Shown: one piece after another, positions 34,525 through 45,780 of the stretch
Layout: each line of letters starts with the position of its first letter
Numbering within the stretch: the stretch's first letter is position 1
Source: Anthoceros angustus
Lineage: Eukaryota; Streptophyta; Anthocerotopsida; Anthocerotales; Anthocerotaceae
Assembly (NCBI GenBank): GCA_010909165.1
Contig: MU008163.1
Span: 1 to 64,000, forward strand
DNA length: 64,000 nucleotides
Direction: 5' to 3'
Made by a program: the position numbers and the translations under genes
Notes under the pieces: generated by a model
Database searches by the model: none
What the model was told of the DNA's origin: nothing
Seen by the model: the letters and a program-made list of their open reading frames with translations, nothing else

Positions 34525-35643
34525 TCAGCGACGGCAGACGAGGCCAGAGCCACCGGCGCAGGTGGTCTGGGGGAAGTCGACGATGGTTACATCGTTGGAG
34601 GTGTGACCTCGGAAGCCGGCGACCTTACAGTCGGCGGACATGAGGGCGGAAGAGAGGAAGGAGCTCTCTTCAGACAGCACCGGCATGCTCTGGTCGGCCT
34701 GCTTCTCCAGGTGCTTGAAGCCGGGAGCATAAGTCTGGCCCAGGACTCCCGACACGGTGGGCGTCAGTGCCTTGAACTGGAAGTTCAGCTCCAGGTGGGC
34801 GAAGCAGTTGTCGGGGGTGATGCCGTAGCGGTGGCGAATGTTGTCGGATTCTGTGACGGGCACGACGAGCACGGAGAGGGAGAACTGGTCGTCCACATCG
34901 ATGATGACGCCGTTGTGGTTCTGCGACCTGGTGACGGTCAGACCGGCGTGAGGAGCACTCCAGGCAGCGTCCTTCACGGTGGGCAGGATGATCGGAGTTG
35001 CGTCCAGGGACATCACCAGGTAGTCCACGGAGTTGTCAAAGGTGGCCACCTGCAGCATTGTCGATGGACGTGTCTCAGATTGGTCGTCTGGGCCGTTTAA
35101 CTGGATCCAAAAATTGTCATCATGAGTGTGGCCATTGTGCGAATCTTTGGGCTCACCTTGCTGGCGCCGATGTAGAACTGGTGATCGCCGAAGAGAATTC
35201 CGAGGGACTGCACCCAGGTGAAGTCGCGGGACATGTGGTCGGCCCTGCGGCCGATGAAGTGGGCATTCACGTGCAGGTTAGAGTCGGAGACGATGCAGAA
35301 GTCGGCATCCTTGTGGCCATGGAAGTAGAACTGCTGGCCGTCGCTGCCCACGAAGACGGGGTCGTCCTTGATGCAACCCGGGTAGTAGCCCTGGCTGCAG
35401 GGCCTCGGCTTCCACTTACTGGCTGCAAACACACAACATTCGCAATCAGGAACCGGACAACAGGGGGGTCAATGCGGTAGTGCACAGCACCCTTCCATCA
35501 GTTGCAAATGATGGGCGGTAAAGCTCCAAGTAGCTGCAGCTGCGGCGCACAAAACCCAGCTCGCAGAGTCGCTAATCACCTTCAGCATTGTTGGCAACAG
35601 ACAGTGCCAACACCGCCACAATCACGGCAGCGAGCACCGCCAT
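34525..35643 (-). CDS. Root-cap / LEA-like secreted protein B
   Basis: Three exons (35643-35580, 35422-35157, 35049-34525) join in frame into 284 residues. The signal peptide is MAVLAAVIVAVLALSVANNA. The linker is short (SKWKPRPCSQGYYPGC) and lacks the GHPKP repeat of paralogue A. The Root_cap domain is complete: DDPVFVGSDGQQFYFHGHKD, DFCIVSDSNLHVNAHFIG, RDFTWVQSLGILFGDHQFYI, VDYLVMSLDATPIILPT, LVVPVTESDNIRHRYGITPD, NCFAHLELNFQFKALTP and VSGVLGQTYAP. Intron positions equal those of gene A, so the two are old tandem paralogues that predate the 11.8-kb duplication. It is probably secreted to the cell wall or surface mucilage; molecular function is not established for the family. Confidence 0.9.
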
Positions 35644-36169
35644 TACTGCTGCACTCCAAAGCCTTGCTTTCCTCGAAGACGATCTAGGATGGCAGAAAGC
35701 GTGGCACTGTTGTGTCTGGCAGGAGCACGCCGAGCTTTATACTCACTCCCCGCTTGACCTCTCGCAGGTCCAGACAACACCGGGTTGCGTGAGGACAAAT
35801 CCAACATGGCAAGGTCGCACATGTCTCGGGCTCGATTCCCATGCGGAGGTCTCGATATGGGCCTGTCGACCTCTGTTCCCATTGGTCAATCACGTCTATT
35901 TCCAGCCCATGCGGGTGTAAATCTGTGTAGTGTTAACAGCCATCCAACCTTGCTTTGGTGGCCGCTGAAGGCGTCTCAAATTTTACAATTCTTTAAGGGC
36001 GCCCAGGACAAGCCTGGGCTGTACTGGCAGAGCAGGCAAGTCGCCAACAATGAATGCTGGTAGTCACTAGTAGGTACTACACCCATACCCACAGGCTTCA
36101 CCAAGTTGACCCTTTCTTCTTTTCCGGAAAGCTACATACTGTAAACAACGCTGTAGCATTGGGCTGACA

Positions 36170-36960
36170 GAGGGCTGCAGGCTTTTTGGCTGGCATTCAA
36201 GGCTGGCATCAGTACGCCATCTTTCACGTGCCGGACAGCTAGGCTGGCAGCCCATGAATGCACAACGGACCAGTGCAGGCGTCCGGCAAACCCGATTTCA
36301 CAACCCTGCTACAGAATCTGTTGCCGAAATTGGGCTACGTCTCACCACCCGCGTCGGTGCGGGCAACGGGGAGAATGTTTCCTGGCCCACCGTCCGCATT
36401 TAGACTCTTGGAGGCGATACCAGGGGTCGCATGCAGTAGGACTTCGTCATAACGACTTTTCTCTATGGCTATAAAATTTTCAACCCCGCACCGACGGTGC
36501 GCACCGTATTCACATGTTTATGTGTTGTGGTGGTTTCCCAGCCACAAATGCACCTAGGGAATGGGGAGCCACACTCTGGACGTATACGGACTTGGCGCGC
36601 TGTTCGTGATTCTTCTCATGATATATACGCTACTTCTTTATTAAAGGATGAGCTGGCCTTATTTTATATATATAAGAGGAAGATAACATTTAGTATAGTG
36701 CAGTGATTGGCAAAAGAGGCTAGAGATAGGTCTACCAATCCAAATTGGAAGTTGGACTCCCTGATATGTAGGACACATGCTTTTCGCTAGCAACAGGTCT
36801 ACCAATCTGAATAGGAAGTTGACTCCATGATATGCAGTACACATACTTTTTCTCAAAGGAGGACCTTGCAAGAAGGAAAAGATCTGTCATAATTTATATT
36901 ATTCTTTTTATAAAAATATCATTTAATCCAATCATTCTCTTTAGGGGATTAAGCCATTTG
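36170..36960. repeat. LTR-like dispersed repeat, copy 2
   Basis: Unit-2 counterpart of 24360-25150, nearly identical apart from single-base differences in T runs and two missing bases in the tatata stretch. It includes the TATA-like ttttatatatataagaggaa at about 36661. Confidence 0.6.
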
Positions 36961-37009
36961 CACTCCTTGTTGAATGAATATCCGTGCTGCTTTGACCATT
37001 AGATCACCA

Positions 37010-37066
37010 CCCCATCCTATAGCCCCATCCTATAGCCCTGTCCTATACCCCGTCCTATAGTCATTG
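37010..37066. repeat. Short tandem repeat ccccatcctatag
   Basis: Four units of 10-13 bp (ccccatcctatag and shortened forms) lie here and at the matching 25198-25251 of unit 1. They sit just before the retroelement-like block and could mark its edge. Confidence 0.75.
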
Positions 37067-39480
37067 ACATGTATTAGGTTACCTTCATCGGCCTGGTGCT
37101 ACGCCCCATAACCCATTGCTGAAGGTTATTCGAACAAGAGGAAGAACTCAAGGGGATGAGGGAAGCTAGAGGCCCAAAAACACTTGTAGGATGCCATACT
37201 ACATATAGCTCACACGCCACTGCACCTAGGGTTTCAAGGCGAGTCCTAGCAAAGCTCGCTATGCGAACGCCATCGAGGCGCAGCAACAAAGCTGTGCCAA
37301 GCGACCAGCAAAACAAGTTTAACTTGGTTTCACGAGCAAACAAGGAACACGCCGGGGACTAACTACTCACCGCCGGGCAAGTAGAGGAGGAAGAGCACGA
37401 ACCCAAGGCCGTCAGTGAATCCGTGCCAGCGCAACCAAGAGGAGGACGATTGGGAGGGCATTCCGGATGCCATCCGATCGAGCGCACCCCTCTCCACTAA
37501 AGGAGATTTGGGAAGAAAATCCTCTACCTGCCGATCGTGGGCACCCAGGAGGAGACCGCAACCACGGCCGCATCAAAGGAGCTAGAATCACCAGAAGAAG
37601 ACCACAAGAGGCGACGGATCAACCCAGTTGCACCAACGGAGCAACGCCACTGCGCAGGGTCGAAGAAGAAACCGGTGGTCGTAGCCACCGCACTGAAAGA
37701 TCGTACCACTACCGGTGATGAAGAGCGGGCGGAGTTGGTTGTCCGTATGGCGGAGCAGATGCCGCCTAAGGAGCTGGGGACACCGCGAACCTCACCCCGG
37801 TGGTGTCCTTTCCCCACTAGAGAGAGGAAAGAGCTAGCTCCGACTCTTCACCCTGCCAAACCCCATGTGACGGAGAATGGGAAGGAGTTGGCAGCCAAGA
37901 GGGCCAAAGAAGTAGAAGGGCCGATGCGGACATCCGGGAGCTAGGCCTCCTGCTAGAGGCCGGAGTAACCGGCGGACCAGTCATGAGGCTGCAGCTGGCA
38001 CAAGATGGTGGGTGAGGGGGATACACCCACGGAGGATTTGAAGGAACTCACAGGGCCGCCGCGGTGGAGGGGCCCACAGTGTTGCGTACATGGTAGATGG
38101 AATAGTGGAGCCTCTTCCGCTGCCACGCAGCGGTGGTGAGCCACGGGCGTGTGATGGGCTGCAAGGCCAAGTGGAGGCAAGACCAAGAAGAAGGCGGAAA
38201 CTCAGTGCGGGCGGAGGAAGAGAAGGCCGGGCGGTGAGCGGGACACTAGGTCCGTTCCACCGAGGACTGAAGCTAGTCCTCTGTCAACAATGAAGCAAAA
38301 CAAGGAGGCTAGGGACAGGCGGAGGCCTTGAGCACGAGTTGGGCCAAAGCAGTGAGAGGAAGCTCTCGGGCAAAGGAGGCCGCTGGGAGGGTCATGCAGG
38401 AGAGGAGAGGTCGCTAAGGAGGCCGGGAAGGATCTTTGAGTCTACCCGTGAAGGGGCGTGAGGCCTTGGAGGCAAAGGCAAGGAAGGAGAAACACAGAAG
38501 AATTGGGTGGATCGAGTATTACCATCGAGGCCGATGTGATCCGGCTACGGGAGGAGGCCGGAGGCAGCCCAAAAACCGATTCTGGAGTTAGGCCGGGAGG
38601 TCTCGACCTTGAGACCTGGAGCCCTTGGGCGGGCCGGGCCACACACATGAACGAGGATGCTCGAGAGGCTAGTAGGTGATGGACCTCAGAACTAGAAACC
38701 GGGATGCAAAGGCCGGCGGTCAAGCGTTGGCGGAGAGGAACAGAACACGCTCAAGTGAGCGAGGCGGAAGAATGAGGCTCTGCGAAACAGCGTCTCTCGG
38801 CATGGGGTTATTCTCCATTAAAGGGTTTGGGTCCCTAAAGACCAAAAAATGACCCCAAAAGGCCAAAATCATCTTTAGCAAAACCACTCTTTAGACATGT
38901 CTTGAAAGACATTGACCATGTTATTTTCTCGTGAATACTTACGCTATGAGGTTGAAGAAGAAGGTTCAGTTCACCTTCACAAGGAAGGGATTTCAAGGAT
39001 TTTTAACGGTGCTAGGAATCCTAAACACCTCTTTCGCGATAGTACTTCCTAGCGTGAGCGTGGGCAAACCAAACAAAATTAGTCCAGACAAAAGCTGGCG
39101 GACGTCGGCGCAACCAACATAAAGTAGCAATTATGGCGAAACAAGCTGGACGTCCGGCGCAATTGTGAAGAACATTAACCGATAAGCGATCATGGCCATC
39201 TCGAGAGGACCAAACTACGACTCTAAAAAGTAGGGCGTCGGTGCACTTTGAGTACACAACCCGGATCTCCATTGTTAGAGTGAAAACATAGAAGGAATTG
39301 GAACAATGCGGACGTTCGGCACATTGGGCGCTGCTAAAAACTGCGGACGTCCGGCGCATTTTCGAGACCCCAATCTTGTGGGCGTCCGGCGAGATGGAAA
39401 TGGTGGAGTGGATCGGACGTCCGTATCTATATTTGTTTGTCTTCTCTATTGGGATAGGTGCATAGACTCAATGGCGTAAG

Positions 39481-39672
39481 AACTCAGGTTAAGCACCCGG
39501 TCGGATCAGTACTAGGATGGGGTGCTTGACTTTGGTGCTTTTAGAACTTCGGTTATGCACTCTTGGGTCGATTAGTGCTAGGATGGCTTGTTTTTGGCGC
39601 TTTGAAAACTTTGTAACAACTCCTTTGTTAAGCAACCTAGAGGCGTATCAATACTAGGATGGAGTGTTGATT
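39481..39672 (+). repeat. Three 5S-like modules, unit-2 copy
   Basis: Counterpart of 27741-27932, with modules starting at 39481, 39545 and 39618. Module 1 here has the full TACTAGGATGG that unit 1 lacks. Module 2 has TGCTAGGATGG. Module 3 keeps GTTAAGC, 18 bases, TACTAGGATGG. The two units thus differ in which module is closest to 5S rRNA. Confidence 0.7.
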
Positions 39673-41323
39673 TTTAGTGGTTTGAAAAATTTGTAAATCA
39701 TCCGGTATCTAGGCGTAAAGTCATGAATATTATTTTTGAAAATCATTTGTTGGTTGATGTTATATTCCACATTCGCTTTGTATACAACATGTTAAAACCT
39801 TTTGGCCTTACTCTATGTGCCCTTCGATGACTTGCATTTGGATCTCTTTGATTGGTCAAATGTCCGCTCATTCGAGTTTGATGCACGTATAGATGCATAG
39901 GCCTTGGTTTCTAGATGAGCTACATTTTCCAAAATTTATGTATGATGGTGGTTTCTAATGGCCAACCTTTTGAAGGCGACAATGTTTCACAATGTTTTGC
40001 GGAGAAGCAAGAAAATAAATAGAATAGATGATTTTTCCTTGAGTAATGAAAGCACATCGGATGCGATCGAACACAAGCATAAGAGCATCTGCACTTGCGA
40101 GCCCTAGTGAGGCAGTGATATCGAAGAAAGAGGGCGAGGGGTTTTGACCAAATGGTGAGTATTTGGTGAGGCTCACGAAGGAGGACTGTCTATACCTTTG
40201 TAGCGCCCACTGTGGCGACTAGGTGTTCAGGCGAACTATGGCCAAGCTTAGCGGAGATTTTGAATTTAAGATCGACTTGCTCCATGTGCCACCCATGGAT
40301 AGATTAAGGTTGAAAGCGATGCGGACTTGACAAGAAGAAATGTAAGCTACGAAGAGTTTGATCAAGAGCGGTTGAGGAGGCCTCACCATCCTTTACCTTG
40401 TCAATTCTGCCTGAGCCTAATCTGCGAGATCTAAGTGCGGCTTATCTCTCGGGCTGCGGAGGGCGGTCGGGCAGGGTATACTGCCGTGCAGGATTGCTCA
40501 GATCACGGGGTTTGAAAGAGAATTGATGTGAGTGTTGGTGCGGTGGCAAGTGTGCACAACGAGCGAAAGTGCTTGCCTACACAAGTATTGGCCCTCTCCA
40601 AACCCGGTGTATTGCACCTCTTTGGAGTATAAGTGCGCCGTTCGGCACTCCAGCTCTTTTAGCATAAAGTGATCATCAAGCACTTGGTACAAAGGTGTGT
40701 CCGTCATTTGTGCGGACGGTGGGCACATAGGTCTTCCTTGGGCTCGGATGCATGGGCATGGGTTCGCAAATCACAGCAGTGAAATGAGACATGTGCATTT
40801 GGATGGTTAGAGGCCAAAATGGGGTTGGAGACAAACCTATCTTTGAAAGCTCTAGCAAAGGCGATTAGCCCTAGGCGGGAGATGGACCGACTACTGATTT
40901 GTCTTGATGTGAGACCATGTGTCGGGATAGGAGGTTGGAGATAGACCCATTAAAGAGCTTGATGAAGCCAACCACTGGTGCCGTCTTTGGAGAGACTCCG
41001 AGAGGTGAACTCACTGGGTGGCAGATGGAAGGCGGCGAAAGCATCAGGCGGAGGAAGGCGGGGTTGTCCGGCTGTCGGGCGAGAGGCTAGAGTCGCCTCC
41101 GATGGCGCGAGGGACCTCGGGGCAGGCGGGAAAGGGAGGCGGGCCAGCCAGGAAAGTCAGCGGAGGCCTCTCTGGCCCTGCCCAGATGCCTGTATTCGAG
41201 ACTCGAAGAATTTGGATGGCGAGGAAATGGCCATGGGCCATGGAGCATGCACACCTACTGCAGCATCAATGGAGGTGGGAGTACTGTGTGCTAAGGGCAC
41301 ATGTGGAGGAGGCTACCTAGCAG

Positions 41324-41809
41324 GTGGACTCGGACTTTGCCTACTGCCACGCAAAGCTATTAAAGGCAGTAAGTGCGGTCCATCAGCAAACGGAGGCAGC
41401 GGACCCGCAGGAGGAGTCGGAGGAGCCGACAGGTGAAGAAGAGCTGGAGGAGATCATGGCCATAGGGAACCTCGACGCCCTGTTCACAAACGGGAGCAAC
41501 GGAGAGGCCGAGCCCTCAGAGGAGGAAGGGCGCGTGGAGGCACAGGATGCATTGGGGCCTTCAGCTCCGGACTACCATGAGATATGCTTCCCGGACCCCG
41601 TAGTAGATCAGGACGGCAAGGGGGGAGATAGTCAAAAGGCAATCACAGAGGCGGGCGAAGGAGGACCCAGGACCAAGACGGAGGAAGTCCGCTCTCCAAA
41701 ACCAAACCAGGGAGGGCTCGAAGATCCGCACCAGTGGACCCAGGATAACGGGGTAGCTCCAGACCTCCCTCCGTCAGGACCGGAGGATGAGGGGCCCGCC
41801 AGAAGATAG
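41324..41809 (+). CDS. Acidic ORF of the retroelement-like block
   Basis: The frame of about 160 residues is rich in Glu, Pro and Gly (EESEEPTGEEELEEIMA, EDEGPARR near the end) with no recognisable domain. It directly follows a stop (ACC TAG CAG in both units) after HLLQHQWRWEYCVLRAHVEE, so it may be the tail of a longer coiled-coil protein. The duplication boundary at 41533 lies inside it; unit 1 is cut there. No function can be assigned. Confidence 0.3.
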   Translation: MDSDFAYCHAKLLKAVSAVHQQTEAADPQEESEEPTGEEELEEIMAIGNLDALFTNGSNGEAEPSEEEGRVEAQDALGPSAPDYHEICFPDPVVDQDGKGGDSQKAITEAGEGGPRTKTEEVRSPKPNQGGLEDPHQWTQDNGVAPDLPPSGPEDEGPARR

Positions 41810-42703
41810 GAGGAGGATCCCTAGAATCTGGCGATGCTGTCAACGGAGGTGGAGGAGGACACTATGGTGAACTAAGTGGTCAGTGCAAGTCCGAGGATGT
41901 GGCCCAATTCTGGTCAGGTCGAGGTCCAGACTCCTGCCGAAAGGCAGGGATCGAGAATAATTAGGCTTGGTGCCCTTTTCGGCGTTAGAAATATGTATTG
42001 GTTTGCCAGGCGAAGGGGTCAACCCGGTCAGTATTGTCGCCATAGGCGTAGGTAGGGTGAGGATCCGGTATCCATCCACGCATGTGGGTGGTGGCGGTGG
42101 GGCCCCTAACGGTTGTAATAAAGGCATAGCCTTTGGAGCTGTTGAAGGGGGAGGTTGCCGTCCGTGTAATGTGATTTTCCTTTCGGGGTTGAATCCGCAT
42201 TGTTGCACGGAGTTCTGCTAAGCGGAGTGTGAATGCGTTGCCCAAGTTACCGAGCGGGCGGACTACCCTGGAGAGGATCTTCTTGGCTTTGGTGACGAAC
42301 CTTAACACATGGTGGTGTGGTTGCAGGTACTGAAGAGCCTTGATCCCTGCTCATCGCGAGCGGGACGGATAGGATAAGTGTGCTGGAGCAGTGGCTCATA
42401 ACGAGCTGGGTAAGCTAAGGGCATGAAGAGCCGGTGGCTGGCTTGTCTGGGACTAATTGCGCGAGGCTGTGTGTCTCGCCACCCGGAGCATAAAGACACA
42501 TGCTGGATGGACTCGGAGACGCGAGAACGGGGAAAGAGTGAAGCTAGAGGAAGTGTAGCACGGATTAAGATGGCTAGCTGAGGATGTGGACGTTTCTTTA
42601 AAAGTCTGGTAGTACTCGACCTCGCAGGTAGAACTTGTCATGGAACACGGTAGGAATGAGAGGTAAGGCAGTGCGCAGTAGACGGTTTTGGTGGGGGTTC
42701 AAG

Positions 42704-42756
42704 CTGATCAGAAGTTCTAACCTTAGACAGTTAGTGCTATGATGGGTGACCCGCAA
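42704..42756 (+). repeat. Further 5S-like module
   Basis: Contains tGATCAGAAGTTCTAA followed by AGTGCTATGATGGGTGACC. The second string differs from plant 5S box C (AGTACTAGGATGGGTGACC) at two positions. The region between is shorter than in 5S rRNA. It lies upstream of the diverged coiled-coil ORF. Confidence 0.55.
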
Positions 42757-43239
42757 ACCGGTCTACTTCACTAAGCGGGTTGGGTTGTCCCCCAGGTATT
42801 TCTTCTGGTACAAGGCGAGATTAGCTGCAAGGGTGCCCCTCCTGACCCTGATCTCTGCCCCAAGGTCCGCTCCGGTGCCCTCGCCCTTGCCAACAGAGTG
42901 GCAAGAGGCCGAAGAAGAGGTAGGAAGGGCAGAGTGGGATGCGGCCCAGGGAGAGGGAGGACACTGGCAGCAACCCCACCCCGAGCCCGTCCTATCACCA
43001 TACCCGAGCCAGAGCGGCCGCTCTGGACTCCTTCACCGCCTCCGGACCCCAAGCTTAGGCGAGTAGAGAAGGAGCTAGCGATTGAGGGAAGGAGATAGGC
43101 TACGGTCTGTAATGGTCGGGACCTAAGGGCCCTGATTGGGTCCGGAGCTCCTAATCCGGACTCCTTCCAGAGATGCAGCGGTCTGCGGATAGGATGCTAT
43201 GCACCCTCGGGACTTCACGGCTATCTCCCCAATAGGGGC

Positions 43240-43638
43240 GTGGAAGAAACACGGCGTGAGTTCTGCCGTGGGCCGTCATGGTATGCTCTGGGGGCTGCAG
43301 TGAGAAGGGACCCAGAGGTGGAGGCCACTGAGGGATGGTGGAGCTTCAAGGCTAGGCGGCCAAGCGCCTGGCCAAAGGAAGGCGGAGTCCCTCGCGGTCA
43401 GGGAGGAGAAGCGGCCAGATCGGTGAGGAGGCCAGGTCATAACAGGACCCGGGCTGGGGTGCTCCAGCTGTGTGAGCAGGCAAACGCGCCACGGGAGGCG
43501 CAAGCAAGGGCGGAGGACCTTTGCAAAAGGAGAGGAGTGGCCCAAGAGGAGGCGGAGGAAGCACGCAGGCAGGCGGAGAGGGCCAAGGACTTGGCTGAAG
43601 CAGCCCGACAGGAGCAGAACCAAGCCTGGGAGGCTTAG
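43240..43638 (+). CDS. Diverged coiled-coil ORF, paralogue of the 26.2-kb ORF
   Basis: The frame of 132 residues aligns by eye with the 26211-26846 ORF: RAGVLQLCEQANAPREAQAR against RAKVLQLFEQLKQTQEARDR, and AQEEAEEARRQAERAKDLAE against ARQQAEEALRAKEAARRVAE. Flanking DNA is not obviously similar, so the ORF itself is what is conserved. It ends in a TAG after NQAWEA. It is a likely gag-like protein fragment of a second related element. Confidence 0.4.
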   Translation: MEETRREFCRGPSWYALGAAVRRDPEVEATEGWWSFKARRPSAWPKEGGVPRGQGGEAARSVRRPGHNRTRAGVLQLCEQANAPREAQARAEDLCKRRGVAQEEAEEARRQAERAKDLAEAARQEQNQAWEA

Positions 43639-44222
43639 GTGAAGGGGGCGCGGGAGGCGGAGGCCGGCCCCGCCTGGTTACAGACCTAGGCTCCCACCCA
43701 ATATTGAGATAACGCGGCGAGCAGCCCTCCGGGGGCCTAGGTCTGCTAAACACTCCACCGTGGGAGTCCGAGTTCGATGGCTGGGGAGAAGTTCGTTAAT
43801 ATCGATACGAACCGGACGGAAACCCTCAAAGTAGTTTGAATTAATAGGCCGACGATGAGGTACGATACATTCCCTTGGGATCAAACCACATACTACATGA
43901 TACGGGATATAATGTGGGCCTAGCTAATCCGCTAGCGAAAGTATATTTATAATTATCATCAAGACATGTATACAAAGACCACTTTATTAATGCCGAGTTG
44001 CCGATTGCATGGGTCCCTGAGCATTTCCCCTTCGCAAACGTTTCACATCTTGAAGCATCCGGAAAGGTCATGATGGAACAACTTGAAACTGATCCAATTC
44101 CAGTTTCGAGAGATTGGCACTTGTAGAACGTGACTGTGGGTATGTAGAGGTGTGACTGCGGGTATGTAGAGGTGTGCAACTGTATGATGCACTTGAACGC
44201 AAAGTCCCACGGGTTGAAAGGT

Positions 44223-44315
44223 GGATGCCGGGTTTTTGATAGCGCGGTCACAAGGAATATGGTAAGATGGAATGCCATGATATCATGGTATGCTGAAAAT
44301 TTAAGCAGGTTTTGA
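44223..44315 (+). pseudogene. Second PPR relic
   Basis: The frame reads GCRVFDSAVTRNMVRWNAMI followed by SWYAENLSRF and a stop. This is the junction of two PPR motifs (A-RVFD-M--RN-V-WNAMI--YA-N). No start, preceding repeats or downstream motifs are seen. It is followed by the minisatellite. It is unrelated in position and phase to the relic at 3.4 kb. Confidence 0.75.
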
Positions 44316-44435
44316 ACAGAAAGATGCAAAACTTGGGCTGATGACGTCTATGGCGCTTTAGAGGTTCAAAATCCACAAGTAAGAGGGCACCTTCGTGTCT
44401 TCCCAGCATAACCCCGTCACTCCATGATCGTACTT

Positions 44436-44923
44436 CCATGCATTTCCATTGGATGAACTTTACGGATGTGAAGTTTGTATGTAAAACAATAGCGATAATC
44501 ATAAAGCGTCTTTTGCTGCCCAAGATAAAATGCTTGATCTTGCCCATGCATTTCCATTGATGAACTTTCCGGATGTGAAGTTTGTATGTAAAACAATAGC
44601 GATAATCATAAGCGTCTTGTTGTGCCAAGATAAAATGCTTCTGATCTTGGACCCATGCATTTCCATTGGATGAACTTTCCGGATGTGAAGTTTGTATGTA
44701 AAACAATAGCGATAATCATAAAGCGTGCTGCTCGCTGTTGCCCAAGATAAAATGCTTACAGATCTTGCACCCATGCATTTCCATTGGATGAACTTTCCGG
44801 ATGTGAAGTTTGTATGTAAAACAATAGCGATAATCATAAAGCGTGCTGCTCGCTGTTGCCCAAGATAAAATGCTTACAGATCTTGGACCCATGCATTTCC
44901 ATTGGATGAACTTTCCGGATGTG
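44436..44923. repeat. Minisatellite with 108-118-bp units
   Basis: Units beginning ccatgcatttccatt start at 44436, 44544, 44653, 44771 and 44889 (the last partial). Each carries ggatgaactt, ccggatgtgaagtttgtatg, aaaacaatagcgataatcat and caagataaaatgctt. The two right-hand complete units are nearly identical and 118 bp long; the left ones lack 9-10 bp. The minus strand reads as a repeated open frame, which is probably incidental. Confidence 0.92.
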
Positions 44924-44929
44924 ATTTAA

Positions 44930-45780
44930 TTTTAGAATATACGCTAGCGGGAACGTGCCTCGGCCCACGAGCCACATGCGGAGCTCTCACGGCCCTGTAG
45001 AATCTCTGCTTCACATCGGTCAGATAGGTTCTCCTTCCAGCACCCCAGAGCGTAGACCTGACCCTACAAACACACAGGCCGAGGTCACCATGTTTTCTGG
45101 GCGGTACGAACTCCATTTACATATTTACTTGCAAAGAACGTCTCACAATTCAACAAATTTCCAAGGGGAGCCCACCCACTGTATATAACTGGTTCGGAAT
45201 GCCTTAAGGGAGGTGTCCCGATTATATTTTCCCTATTTAACAATAATAAAAATGTTATAAATCCTAAAAATAAAAATATTTTAAAAAAGGAAAATTTAAA
45301 TTTTGATTGATAGGTTTCACTAAAAATAACTTTTATCACTTCTCTATATAATTGTTTGAAAGCTAGTACTCTCTCTAAACAGTATCAAAAAACCTCTACC
45401 TATCATAAGGAAAAAGCTTAGCTTAAGAGTCTTCCATCACACCTAAAAGTCTATTGTGCTCTAAAATAATCGATTCTTTTTTATTTTTTTAATTTTATTC
45501 AGTAAAAAATTAAAAATCCCATTTAGGGAGGTGAAACTAACATGAATGTATGTTTGGAAAGGTCCCAATTATCATTTAGGGAAAAGTCCCATTTGTTACA
45601 TTGTAAACTAAAGGGAGTAGGATGGGAGGTCCCATTTAGAGAGGAATCCCATTTATAGAGTTCCCAATTAGGGGGGGCCGACTGTCCGTACAATACTGGC
45701 TGCTGGGACTGTGCTGCCACAAAAGCTCACAAAGTTGAGACCCTTTTCTTTCCGACAACGCCATAAAACGGTACATGGTG
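44930..45780. other. AT-rich DNA without recognised gene
   Basis: A minus-strand stretch at about 44945-45055 looks coding (YLTDVKQRFYRAVRAPHVAR) but I cannot place it. From 45200 to 45680 the sequence is AT-rich and has recurring tcccattta/gtcccattt words. Confidence 0.35.

Larger units (their letters stand above)
29806..41533. repeat. Tandem duplication, unit 2 (11,728 bp)
   Basis: Repeats 17942-29805. The first ~2.5 kb lack many bases that unit 1 has, 32.4-37.9 kb is nearly identical apart from single-base indels, and from about 37950 onward small replacements and insertions are dense. Homology continues to ggaggaagggcgc at 41533 and then runs into sequence unique to this side. Confidence 0.95.
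37230..43700 (+). mobile_element. Retroelement-like block, unit 2 plus unique continuation
   Basis: Repeats the block of unit 1 and then continues past the duplication boundary with an acidic ORF, a stretch with taataaaggc near 42117, another 5S-like module and a diverged copy of the coiled-coil ORF. In 37.95-41.2 kb nearly every frame is broken by small indels. No RT, RNase H or integrase motif is seen. The two coiled-coil regions suggest two related elements, or one element with an internal repeat. Confidence 0.4.

Noticed and set aside
44248-44837. Repeated minus-strand ORFs (HTNFTSGKFIQWKCMG)
   Set aside because: The repeat is in the DNA unit; the frame shifts between units of 108-109 and 118 bp, so there is no evidence of protein selection.
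44436-44923. CRISPR-like array
   Set aside because: Units are contiguous 108-118-bp tandem repeats without unique spacers, in a eukaryotic genome.
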